Assembly: GCF_042675745.1 (NCBI RefSeq)
Contig: NZ_JBHTJM010000010.1
Span: 310,001 to 374,000 of the forward strand
Source: Pseudofulvibacter geojedonensis
GTDB lineage: Bacteria; Bacteroidota; Bacteroidia; Flavobacteriales; Flavobacteriaceae
Reading direction: 5' to 3'
Length of the DNA stretch: 64,000 nucleotides
Position numbers and translations under genes: made by a program. Every line of letters starts with the position of its first letter. The stretch's first letter is position 1. The notes beneath the pieces are model-generated. The model saw only the letters and a program-made list of their open reading frames with translations. It was not told where the DNA came from and did not search any database. Shown here in pieces: positions 24,151 to 31,126 of the stretch.

Positions 24151-24196
24151 CAAATATATGAATAAAAAAAGGTACTATGCAAAACAAAGTACCTTA
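24151..24196 (-). promoter_or_regulatory. padR operon promoter with overlapping inverted repeat
   Basis: On the minus strand TTTG (24183-24180) is followed after 21 nt by TATATTTG (24158-24151), an excellent promoter. AAGGTACT (24169-24176) and AGTACCTT (24189-24196) form an 8-bp inverted repeat centred on the -33 element. The motif CTATGCAAA also occurs twice, at 24146-24154 and 24175-24183, 29 nt apart. This is best read as a repressor site, plausibly for PadR. Confidence 0.55.
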
Positions 24197-24335
24197 AATT
24201 AACATTTTTTTAACATTGTGTTTGATGTGATTTTTACACCCAACCTCAGTATTTACAGGAGTAGTATGCTATGCATTGTACTATTTGTTCTTTTTTAAGT
24301 AATTTGGTGTTTCTATCATTAAAAGATTATTTAAC

Positions 24336-24788
24336 GTGAAGATATCTCCTAGAAAAATCAATTTATTTTTATTAGCAAAGTTGCCTTCTGCATTTTTATG
24401 TGGGGTTAGGTTAAAAAGTATTTCTAATGCCATATGTGTAACATCTGTTAAGTATAGATGGATCAATCAAAACCCTTTTAATTCCTTGTATTTTGCTGTT
24501 CAAGCAATGGCTTCAGAACTGTCTACAGGTGCTTTAGTATTAAAAAAAATACAAGAAAGTGGTAACAAAATATCAATGTTGGTTACTCACAATACAGGAA
24601 GCTATTCTAAAAAAGCTGTAGGAAGAATAACTTTTACTTGTTCTGATGGTGATTTAATTAATGATGCAATTAAAAAAGCAATTGAAACTAAAGAGGGACA
24701 AAAAATTACTCTTACTTCTGTAGGTATAGATAATGAAGGAGACGAAGTAGGAAAGTATACTTATGAATGGAGTATAAAAGCTAAGTAA
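24336..24788 (+). CDS. DUF4442 hotdog-fold thioesterase-like protein
   Basis: 150-residue cytoplasmic protein of the DUF4442 branch of the hotdog (thioesterase/YiiD-like) superfamily. Signature segments are KLPSAFLCGVRLKSIS and the helix FNSLYFAVQAMASELSTGALV. The start is GTG at 24336; no ATG lies upstream in frame. It is divergent from the padR operon and 23 nt upstream of the AIM24-like gene, probably in one transcript. The acyl substrate is not known. Confidence 0.82.
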   Translation: MKISPRKINLFLLAKLPSAFLCGVRLKSISNAICVTSVKYRWINQNPFNSLYFAVQAMASELSTGALVLKKIQESGNKISMLVTHNTGSYSKKAVGRITFTCSDGDLINDAIKKAIETKEGQKITLTSVGIDNEGDEVGKYTYEWSIKAK

Positions 24789-24811
24789 TCAATCAAAAAA
24801 ATAAAATAGAA

Positions 24812-25609
24812 ATGCAATCACATGAAATAGATTACCATATTTATGGTGAAGAAATGCAATATGTTGAAGTAGAATTAGATCCACAAGAAGGGGTAATAGC
24901 AGAATCAGGCTCCTTTATGATGATGGAGAGTGGTTTACAAATGAATACTATTTTTGGAGACGGTTCTAATCAAGATAAAGGGGTCTTAGGGAAACTTTTT
25001 TCGGCGGGTAAACGATTATTAACTGGAGAAAGTTTATTTATGACTGTTTTTACAAATGAGTCTCACGACAAGAGAAAAGTTAGCTTTGCTTCTCCTTATC
25101 CAGGATCTATTGTTCCAATAGATTTGGCAGCATTTGGTAATAAGTTTATATGCCAGAAAGATGCTTTTTTATGTGCGGCTAAAGGAGTTTCTGTAGGAAT
25201 TGAGTTTTCAAGAAAATTGGGTAGAGGTTTTTTTGGTGGAGAAGGATTTATAATGCAAAAACTTGAAGGAGATGGGATGGCTTTTGTTCATGCAGGAGGA
25301 ACTATTTGTAAAAAAGAGTTAAAAGCTGGAGAGGTACTAAAAGTAGATACTGGGTGTATAGTAGGTTTTACTAAAGATGTAGATTATGATATAGAGTTTG
25401 TTGGAGGCATAAAAAACACTGTTTTTGGAGGTGAAGGGTTGTTTTTTGCAAGTTTAAGAGGACCAGGAACTGTTTATATACAGTCATTGCCTTTTAGTAG
25501 ATTAGCATCTAGAGTTGTAGCCTCAATACCAAGAGGTGGAAATAGTAAAGGAGAGGGAAGTATTTTAGGAGGTTTAGGTGATCTTTTAGATGGCGATAAT
25601 AGATTTTAA
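24812..25609 (+). CDS. TIGR00266/AIM24-family protein
   Basis: 265 residues of the AIM24 family (TIGR00266), a double beta-sandwich fold related to tryptophan-RNA-attenuation-protein folds. Recognisable parts are MQYVEVELDPQEGVIAESGS at the start, FFGGEGFIMQKLEGDG in the middle and TVFGGEGLFFASLRGPG near the end, followed by a glycine-rich tail. The yeast relative AIM24 affects mitochondrial inner-membrane organisation; the bacterial role is unknown. It follows the DUF4442 gene by 23 nt. Confidence 0.88.
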   Translation: MQSHEIDYHIYGEEMQYVEVELDPQEGVIAESGSFMMMESGLQMNTIFGDGSNQDKGVLGKLFSAGKRLLTGESLFMTVFTNESHDKRKVSFASPYPGSIVPIDLAAFGNKFICQKDAFLCAAKGVSVGIEFSRKLGRGFFGGEGFIMQKLEGDGMAFVHAGGTICKKELKAGEVLKVDTGCIVGFTKDVDYDIEFVGGIKNTVFGGEGLFFASLRGPGTVYIQSLPFSRLASRVVASIPRGGNSKGEGSILGGLGDLLDGDNRF

Positions 25610-25725
25610 TAGTTGTTAAATTTTGTTAATTTTATCGATATATTGTTTTTTTTAAGGCTTAATGGCTAATAAAATGAATATTTTTTCGTTTATTTATGTA
25701 GAAATAACAACCAAACCCAACTAAT

Positions 25726-25923
25726 ATGGCGCGAGCGATGTTTGATTACACAAAGACAGTTCTGGAGAGAGTTAGTTTTGATGCTAATCTTTTTTGTAAA
25801 GAAGTTCAGAAAGCTTTTGAAAGGTTATTACCTTATGAAATTGAAGAATTGAAAATATGGATTAAAACCCTTACTTTACAAAAACCCGAATTAAATGAAT
25901 GTTTAATATACTTAAAAGAATAA
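25726..25923 (+). CDS. Small conserved hypothetical protein (65 aa)
   Basis: 65 residues, helical and without signal or membrane segment: FDYTKTVLERVSFDANLFCK then AFERLLPYEIEELKIWIKTL. I recall short proteins with this pattern in many Flavobacteriaceae but no function. It has its own upstream region and a strong terminator immediately after the stop, which supports a real expressed gene. Confidence 0.72.
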   Translation: MARAMFDYTKTVLERVSFDANLFCKEVQKAFERLLPYEIEELKIWIKTLTLQKPELNECLIYLKE

Positions 25924-25924
25924 C

Positions 25925-25954
25925 AAAAAAGCCGAGTTCAAACTCGGCTTTTTT
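25925..25954. terminator. Bidirectional terminator
   Basis: AAAAAAGCCGAGTT (25925-25938) pairs with AACTCGGCTTTTTT (25941-25954), serving the 65-residue gene and the convergent lipoprotein gene. Confidence 0.92.
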
Positions 25955-25978
25955 GTTGCAATAAAATAGTGCTATTTA

Positions 25979-26626
25979 TTATTCTTGGTAATTTAAACGA
26001 ACAAATCCGTTATTAGTTGCGTTTCCGGTTGTTCTGGTAAAACCTTCTAATAAAGGTGTGACATTAACCGAATAGGTTAAGTCTAATTCTAATTCGGTAG
26101 AGCCGTATAAACAAATAAGTTTTCCGTCATTGTTAAAAGACCAAGTTCCATTTACAGTATTTCCAGAATCTGTTGCACTCATAGTTTCGTTTGTGTTAAA
26201 AACAATGTTTAAATTATTGTTGCTAACAGTTGTAGATGATGGGTTGTTGTTGTAGCCACCATTAAATGTTCCGCTAAATTGATGTAAAAACAAAACAGTA
26301 GTAACTGCAAATCCAGCAGAATTAGTGGCTGTAACTTCTATAATGTTTTCGTTTAGTGGTAAATCCTCATTCCAAGATAAAATTCCTGTAGTATTGTTTA
26401 TAGAGACTCCTGTGTAATTACTGTTTAAAGTAAAAGTACCTGTTTCATTTCCCCAGTCAATATTTGGAGTTCCTGTACTACCGTTGGTATAGAAAGGAAT
26501 TGGGCCTCCAGCTGGGTAGTAAAAATCAGATGGAGCACTTATAGAAGTGTCGTCGTTATCTGTTGCGCAATTAGTAAACACTACAATAAGTAGTAATATT
26601 TTTAGGAGATCTAATATTTTTTTCAT
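25979..26626 (-). CDS. Lipoprotein with putative-Ig (cadherin-like) domain
   Basis: 215 residues. The signal peptide ends in TNC (lipidated Cys near 19), followed by an acidic linker. Residues about 45-110 resemble a putative-Ig/cadherin-like domain: GVSINNTTGILSW followed by NENIIEVTATNSAG is the usual hallmark. A second beta-rich domain with a Gly/Asn-rich start (GTFNGGYNNNPSS) fills the C-terminus. Expected at the outer membrane or cell surface; function unknown. It follows oxyR by 5 nt on the same strand, but this may be chance packing. Confidence 0.75.
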   Translation of the reverse strand: MKKILDLLKILLLIVVFTNCATDNDDTSISAPSDFYYPAGGPIPFYTNGSTGTPNIDWGNETGTFTLNSNYTGVSINNTTGILSWNEDLPLNENIIEVTATNSAGFAVTTVLFLHQFSGTFNGGYNNNPSSTTVSNNNLNIVFNTNETMSATDSGNTVNGTWSFNNDGKLICLYGSTELELDLTYSVNVTPLLEGFTRTTGNATNNGFVRLNYQE

Positions 26627-26631
26627 GCTAT

Positions 26632-27579
26632 TTAATTTGAGTATATTTTTTTCGGACTAATAATTTTTACATCATGAAAAGCAATAGCACCTCTAATAAC
26701 AGCATCTATAACATCTTTTAAAGCCTTTGTTATTTGAATTTTTAATTCGCTTTTATGAAATAGCAAACTTACTTCTCTAGCAGGTTTAGGATCTGTAAAA
26801 TGAATAATACTATCTGTGTAGCATTCTTGTAATTGTTTTGAATGTAAGTAAGGTAAAAGAGTCATACCTAATCCTTCATCAGCAAGTTTTGTTAAAGTTT
26901 CAAAACTTCCACTTTCTAAGCTAAACGTGTTATTTTTATTAGATTTTGTAGCACTGCATAAATTTACAACTCCATCCCTAAAACAATGGCCGTCTTCAAG
27001 TAACAATATATCATTAATGTCTAGATCAGCAGTGGTAATTGTCTTGTGTTGTGCCAGTCTATGGGCTTTAGGTACATAAGCAACAAATGGTTCGTAATAC
27101 AGTGGTCGTTCAATTAGGTTTTCATCTTCTAATGGTGTAGCTGCTAATGCAGCATCAAGATTTCCTTCATTTAATTGTTTGATGATTTGCGGAGTAGTTA
27201 GCTCTTTTATTTTTAACTGAACCTTTGGGTGTTTTTCTGTAAAAGTTTTTAAAAACATAGGTAATAAAGTTGGCATAATTGTAGGAATCACTCCTAAAGT
27301 ATATTCACCACCAATAAACCCTTTATCTTGATCTATAATGTCTTGAATTCTTTCCGATTCGTTGACAATATTTTTTGCTTGAGAAACTATTTTTTTCCCA
27401 ACCTCAGTTAACTCTATAGGTTTTTTACTTCTGTCAAAAATCTGTACAGATAGTTCATCTTCTAGTTTTTGTATTTGCATACTTAGAGTAGGTTGAGTAA
27501 CAAAACAAAATTCAGAAGCTTTGGTAAAGTTTTGGTGTTCAGCTACAGCTAAAACGTATTGTAATTGTGTTATGGTCAT
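26632..27579 (-). CDS. oxyR: Hydrogen peroxide-responsive LysR regulator OxyR
   Basis: 315-residue LysR-type regulator. Helix-turn-helix at about 18-37 (NFTKASEFCFVTQPTLSMQI), effector domain after residue 90. The redox cysteines Cys199 and Cys208 in GHCFRDGVVNLC match E. coli OxyR in position and context, so disulfide sensing of peroxide is expected. It is divergent from dps, a classic OxyR target, across a 104-bp region with several TATCA/TGATA half-sites. Confidence 0.95.
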   Translation of the reverse strand: MTITQLQYVLAVAEHQNFTKASEFCFVTQPTLSMQIQKLEDELSVQIFDRSKKPIELTEVGKKIVSQAKNIVNESERIQDIIDQDKGFIGGEYTLGVIPTIMPTLLPMFLKTFTEKHPKVQLKIKELTTPQIIKQLNEGNLDAALAATPLEDENLIERPLYYEPFVAYVPKAHRLAQHKTITTADLDINDILLLEDGHCFRDGVVNLCSATKSNKNNTFSLESGSFETLTKLADEGLGMTLLPYLHSKQLQECYTDSIIHFTDPKPAREVSLLFHKSELKIQITKALKDVIDAVIRGAIAFHDVKIISPKKIYSN

Positions 27580-27583
27580 ATGT

Positions 27584-27661
27584 TATCAATTATGGTGATA
27601 AAGATATAAAAACTATCAATATAATTTATAATAAAAATGTTTTTGATAGATATTACTTTTG
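27584..27661. promoter_or_regulatory. oxyR-dps control region with OxyR-type half-sites
   Basis: TATCA-N7-TGATA (27584-27600) is a LysR-type inverted repeat. CTATCAA (27613-27619) and TTGATAG (27643-27649) form a second inverted pair 23 nt apart. TACTTTTG (27654-27661) is a -7 box for dps, just after the last half-site. The arrangement fits a tetrameric OxyR contacting four half-sites upstream of dps. Confidence 0.5.
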
Positions 27662-27683
27662 ATTAAGAAAAATAAACAATAAT

Positions 27684-28157
27684 ATGAGTGCAAATATTTT
27701 AGGATTAGATCAAAAATTATCAGTAGAAGTAGCTAACGAATTGAATGTGTTGTTGGCAAGTTTCCAAACGTATTATCAGAATTTAAGAGGTATACATTGG
27801 AATATAAAAGGGAAGCGATTTTTTGAACTTCATGCAAAATTTGAAGAGTTATATAATGATGCCAATATAAAAGTCGATGAAATTGCAGAACGTATCTTAA
27901 CTTTAGGAGTTACACCAATACATACTTTTCAAGATTATGTAATTACAAGTAAGGTAGAGGTAGGTAAAAACATAACAAATGATTCTGAATCGGTTTTATT
28001 AATTGTAAATTCATTATCGAATTTATTGATTATTGAGAGAAGAATATTAGAGTTATCTGACGAAGCTAATGATGAAGGAACCAATTCGTTAATGAGTGAT
28101 TTTATTTCAGAACAAGAAAAGACAATTTGGATGATGCAATCATGGTTAAAGGAATAA
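27684..28157 (+). CDS. dps: Dps ferritin-like DNA-protection protein
   Basis: 157-residue miniferritin that oxidises and stores iron in a dodecamer, protecting DNA from peroxide. The intersubunit ferroxidase ligands line up with E. coli Dps: His38 (GIHWN), His50, Glu54, Asp65 and Glu69 (KVDEIAERI). It is divergent from oxyR and carries OxyR-like sites upstream, implying peroxide induction. A VOC protein gene follows 3 nt later. Confidence 0.95.
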   Translation: MSANILGLDQKLSVEVANELNVLLASFQTYYQNLRGIHWNIKGKRFFELHAKFEELYNDANIKVDEIAERILTLGVTPIHTFQDYVITSKVEVGKNITNDSESVLLIVNSLSNLLIIERRILELSDEANDEGTNSLMSDFISEQEKTIWMMQSWLKE

Positions 28158-28160
28158 GAA

Positions 28161-28835
28161 ATGAAGATTAAAAAATTAGAATTATATACTCAAAAACTAA
28201 TAGAGCAGAAAAAATTTTATTCCAGTACTTTAGGTCTGAAAAAAATAGAAGAAAGCGATAAATCTGCCTCTTATCAAATAGGTAATACGATTGTGAAATT
28301 TACTTATCAAAAAGATGCAACACCTTATCATTATGCTATAAATATTCCTGCAAACCAAATAGAGCAAGCTCTTAGCTGGTTAAAAAACAGAGTTACAGTT
28401 TTAGAGCACAATTCTAATGAGATTCAATATTTTGATTTCTGGGATGCGTATGCAATTTATTTTTATGATCCTGATTATAATGTTGTTGAGTTGATTGCTA
28501 GAAAAACATTAGATAGTTATTCTAACAATGTTTTTAGCGAGGAGTCCTTACTGTCTATAAGTGAAATTGGATTGCCTACAAATAATATTAAAAAAGTATA
28601 TAATGCTTTATCAGAAGCATCAGATATTCCTATTTATTCTGGGAATTTTGAACGATTTTTATCTGTAGGGAATGAAGAAGGTCTTTTTATAATAATAGAT
28701 AATAAAAAGAAAAAAGAGTGGTTTCCTACCAGTGATAAAACATATGCTTCAGACTTTAAAATGAACTTTACTGAAAAAGGGAAGAAGTATGGTTTAAATT
28801 ATATTAATGAGCGCTTAATTTTAAGTGCTCATTAA
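28161..28835 (+). CDS. VOC-superfamily (glyoxalase/dioxygenase-like) protein
   Basis: 224 residues with a vicinal-oxygen-chelate domain in the first half: KIKKLELYTQKLIEQKKFYSSTLGL is the typical opening and YFYDPDYNVVELIAR the typical close with its Glu ligand. The second half looks like a degenerate second module. It starts 3 nt after dps and is probably co-induced with it. Metal ligands are only partly evident, so enzyme activity is uncertain. An 18-bp inverted repeat overlaps the stop codon. Confidence 0.8.
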   Translation: MKIKKLELYTQKLIEQKKFYSSTLGLKKIEESDKSASYQIGNTIVKFTYQKDATPYHYAINIPANQIEQALSWLKNRVTVLEHNSNEIQYFDFWDAYAIYFYDPDYNVVELIARKTLDSYSNNVFSEESLLSISEIGLPTNNIKKVYNALSEASDIPIYSGNFERFLSVGNEEGLFIIIDNKKKKEWFPTSDKTYASDFKMNFTEKGKKYGLNYINERLILSAH

Positions 28836-28838
28836 TAT
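28801..28838. repeat. 18-bp inverted repeat over the stop codon of the VOC gene
   Basis: 28801-28818 and 28821-28838 are complementary at 17 of 18 positions, the exception being a G-T wobble, around a TT centre. There is no T-run, so it is not a canonical terminator, but it sits between convergent genes and could define or stabilise both 3' ends. Confidence 0.6.
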
Positions 28839-28856
28839 ATTGGTTTTAAATTAAAA

Positions 28857-29282
28857 CTATAACCTAATTTCAAAATCTAAATCTTTATTGGCTACTGTAA
28901 ACTTTCCTTCTTCAAATTGAGGTGGACCATAGCTCATAGGGTTGTTAGATATACCGTAAGCTTCTTTAGGCATCCCGTTAAGTTCAAAGTCCATACGATT
29001 ATTTAAGTTTTCATCATGTAGTACCATAATTGCATATTCTCCTTCAGGTATATTATTAAAAGTAATAGTTACTTTACCATCTTTTATAATGCTACTAGCG
29101 CTGCTTAAAGCTTTAGCTTTCATAAAAGTTTCTTTGCTATGTAGTCCTAAAAGCATTTTTCCATTATCATTTTTAGCATTAGGAATGGTTACTGTAATAG
29201 TAATTCCAGTTGTGTTTTTTTCTTGAGCCTTTGCAAATAAACTAGATATAAGCATAGTAATTAATAAAGCAATTGTTTTCAT
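28857..29282 (-). CDS. DUF2141 secreted protein
   Basis: 141 residues: signal peptide MKTIALLITMLISSLFAKA, then a DUF2141 beta-sandwich. The core GEYAIMVLHDENLNNRMDFEL with the following PKEAYGISNN is diagnostic for the family, which is exported and of unknown role. A TACCTTTG -7 box lies at 29318-29311 on its strand. Monocistronic and convergent with the dps-VOC unit. Confidence 0.88.
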   Translation of the reverse strand: MKTIALLITMLISSLFAKAQEKNTTGITITVTIPNAKNDNGKMLLGLHSKETFMKAKALSSASSIIKDGKVTITFNNIPEGEYAIMVLHDENLNNRMDFELNGMPKEAYGISNNPMSYGPPQFEEGKFTVANKDLDFEIRL

Positions 29283-29421
29283 AATTCGTTCGTTTTTTGA
29301 TTTCTAAAAACAAAGGTATATGGTTAATACAGTTTAATAAAAAGACTTTGACTGAGTTGTTGTTTTTTGAAGCTGAATTGTCAATTAGATTTTACTGAAA
29401 CAAAATCAACTTTTTTCTAGG

Positions 29422-29449
29422 TTGTTAAATAGGCATTTTGCTATTTTTG
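29422..29449 (+). promoter_or_regulatory. guaA promoter abutting the start codon
   Basis: TTG (29422-29424), a 17-nt spacer and TATTTTTG (29442-29449) form a Bacteroidota-type promoter. The -7 box ends only 3 nt before the guaA ATG at 29453, so transcription should start at or within a base or two of the A of ATG, predicting a leaderless mRNA. Confidence 0.55.
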
Positions 29450-29452
29450 CAC

Positions 29453-30985
29453 ATGGAAAATAAAATACTTATTCTAGACTTCGGTTCTCAAGTTACGCAG
29501 CTGATAGCGCGTAGAGTTAGAGAGTTAAATATTTACTGTGAAATCCATCCTTACAACAGTAAAAAATACAATTTTGATAATTTTAAAGCTGTTATTTTAT
29601 CTGGTTCACCTCATTCGGTAAGAGGAGAGAATCCGCCAAAGGTAGATTTATCTGCAGTTAAAGGGAAAAAACCTTTATTAGGAATCTGTTATGGAGCTCA
29701 GTATTTAGCGCATTTTTACGGAGGAGAAGTAGGATCGTCAAACACCCGTGAATACGGACGAGCTAATTTGTCATATATCAATAATGAGTCGCCATTGTTT
29801 AAAGGAATTGATGCAGGTTCTCAAGTTTGGATGAGTCATTCAGATACTATATTGAGTTTGCCAGATAATTATAAGTGTATTGCAAGTACACACGATGTGG
29901 CAAATGCAGCTTATGAAATAGAAGGAGAACAAACATATGCAATTCAGTTTCACCCAGAAGTATATCATTCAGTAGATGGTACTAAATTATTAGAAAACTT
30001 TTTAGTACATATAGCTGGAGTTGCTCAAGAGTGGACTCCTGATAACTTTGTTGATGCTACTGTAGCTGAAATTAAAGAAAAAGTAGGAAACGATAAAGTA
30101 GTTTTAGGACTTTCAGGAGGAGTAGACTCAACTGTTGCCGCTGTTTTATTAAACAAAGCAATTGGTGAGAATCTATATTGTGTGTTTGTTAATAATGGAC
30201 TTTTACGTAAAGATGAGTTTTCTTCAGTATTAAAACAGTACGAAGGAATGGGGCTGAATGTAAAAGGGGTAGATGCTTCACAACAGTTTTATAATGAATT
30301 AAAAGGTTTGTCAGATCCTGAAGCTAAACGTAAAGCAATAGGAAAAGTATTTATTGATGTATTCGATCAAGAAGCTAATTTAATAGAAGATGTTAAGTGG
30401 TTAGCTCAAGGTACCATTTATCCAGATGTAATAGAATCTGTTTCGGCAGATGGGGGACCATCAGCTACAATTAAATCTCATCATAATGTAGGCGGTTTGC
30501 CAGATTTTATGAAGTTGAAAATTGTAGAGCCGTTACGTATGATATTCAAAGATGAGGTTCGTAGAGCAGGAGCTGCCATGGGAATAGATAAAAATTTATT
30601 GGGACGTCATCCTTTTCCAGGTCCAGGTTTAGCTATTAGGATTTTGGGAGATATTACTCCAGAAAAAGTTGCTATGTTGCAAGAAGTAGATGCTATTTTT
30701 ATTAATGGTTTAAGAGAGCATGGTTTGTATGATAAAGTATGGCAAGCTGGGGCAATTTTATTACCAGTACAATCTGTAGGAGTAATGGGAGATGAACGTA
30801 CCTATGAAAAAGCAGTAGCTTTAAGAGCTGTAGAGAGTACAGACGGAATGACAGCAGACTGGGTAAATTTACCATATGAGTTTTTACAAAAAGTATCTAA
30901 TGATATCATTAATAAAGTAAAAGGGGTAAACAGAGTTGTGTATGATATTAGTTCTAAGCCACCAGCAACCATTGAGTGGGAATAG
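29453..30985 (+). CDS. guaA: GMP synthase (glutamine-hydrolysing)
   Basis: Aminates XMP to GMP. 510 residues from the ATG at 29453 (MENKILILDFGSQ), the canonical N-terminus; a TTG five codons earlier is not needed. The amidotransferase domain carries the nucleophile in GICYGAQYLAHFYGG and the HPE pair in IQFHPEVYHS. The ATP-pyrophosphatase loop is GLSGGVDST, and the dimerisation domain contains RHPFPGPGLAIRILG. The start codon almost touches the promoter -7 box, suggesting a leaderless transcript. Confidence 0.97.
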   Translation: MENKILILDFGSQVTQLIARRVRELNIYCEIHPYNSKKYNFDNFKAVILSGSPHSVRGENPPKVDLSAVKGKKPLLGICYGAQYLAHFYGGEVGSSNTREYGRANLSYINNESPLFKGIDAGSQVWMSHSDTILSLPDNYKCIASTHDVANAAYEIEGEQTYAIQFHPEVYHSVDGTKLLENFLVHIAGVAQEWTPDNFVDATVAEIKEKVGNDKVVLGLSGGVDSTVAAVLLNKAIGENLYCVFVNNGLLRKDEFSSVLKQYEGMGLNVKGVDASQQFYNELKGLSDPEAKRKAIGKVFIDVFDQEANLIEDVKWLAQGTIYPDVIESVSADGGPSATIKSHHNVGGLPDFMKLKIVEPLRMIFKDEVRRAGAAMGIDKNLLGRHPFPGPGLAIRILGDITPEKVAMLQEVDAIFINGLREHGLYDKVWQAGAILLPVQSVGVMGDERTYEKAVALRAVESTDGMTADWVNLPYEFLQKVSNDIINKVKGVNRVVYDISSKPPATIEWE

Positions 30986-31007
30986 ATATTGATTTTAATA
31001 TATTGTT

Positions 31008-31031
31008 AAAGCCACCAATTTTGGTGGCTTT
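31008..31031 (+). terminator. guaA terminator
   Basis: AAAGCCACCAA (31008-31018) pairs with TTGGTGGCTTT (31021-31031). The following T-run is interrupted (CTATTTTTA), so efficiency may be moderate. Confidence 0.7.
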
Positions 31032-31126
31032 CTATTTTTAAGATGATAATATTAGTACTATATTGTGAGTTCCATTATTTTTGGCAAGAATATTGTCTTT
31101 GAATAATAAGATAAATTTATACATAC

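Noticed and set aside
24169..24196. Hairpin read as an ordinary terminator on the minus strand
   Set aside because: No gene lies upstream on that strand for it to end, and the padR -33 element sits inside the hairpin; operator preferred, though termination is not excluded.
24281..24466. Leftward 61-residue ORF
   Set aside because: Antisense to the start of the DUF4442 gene and lacks recognisable features.
31008..31031. Hairpin after guaA as a riboswitch fragment
   Set aside because: It is downstream of the gene and is a simple stem; a weak terminator explains it.
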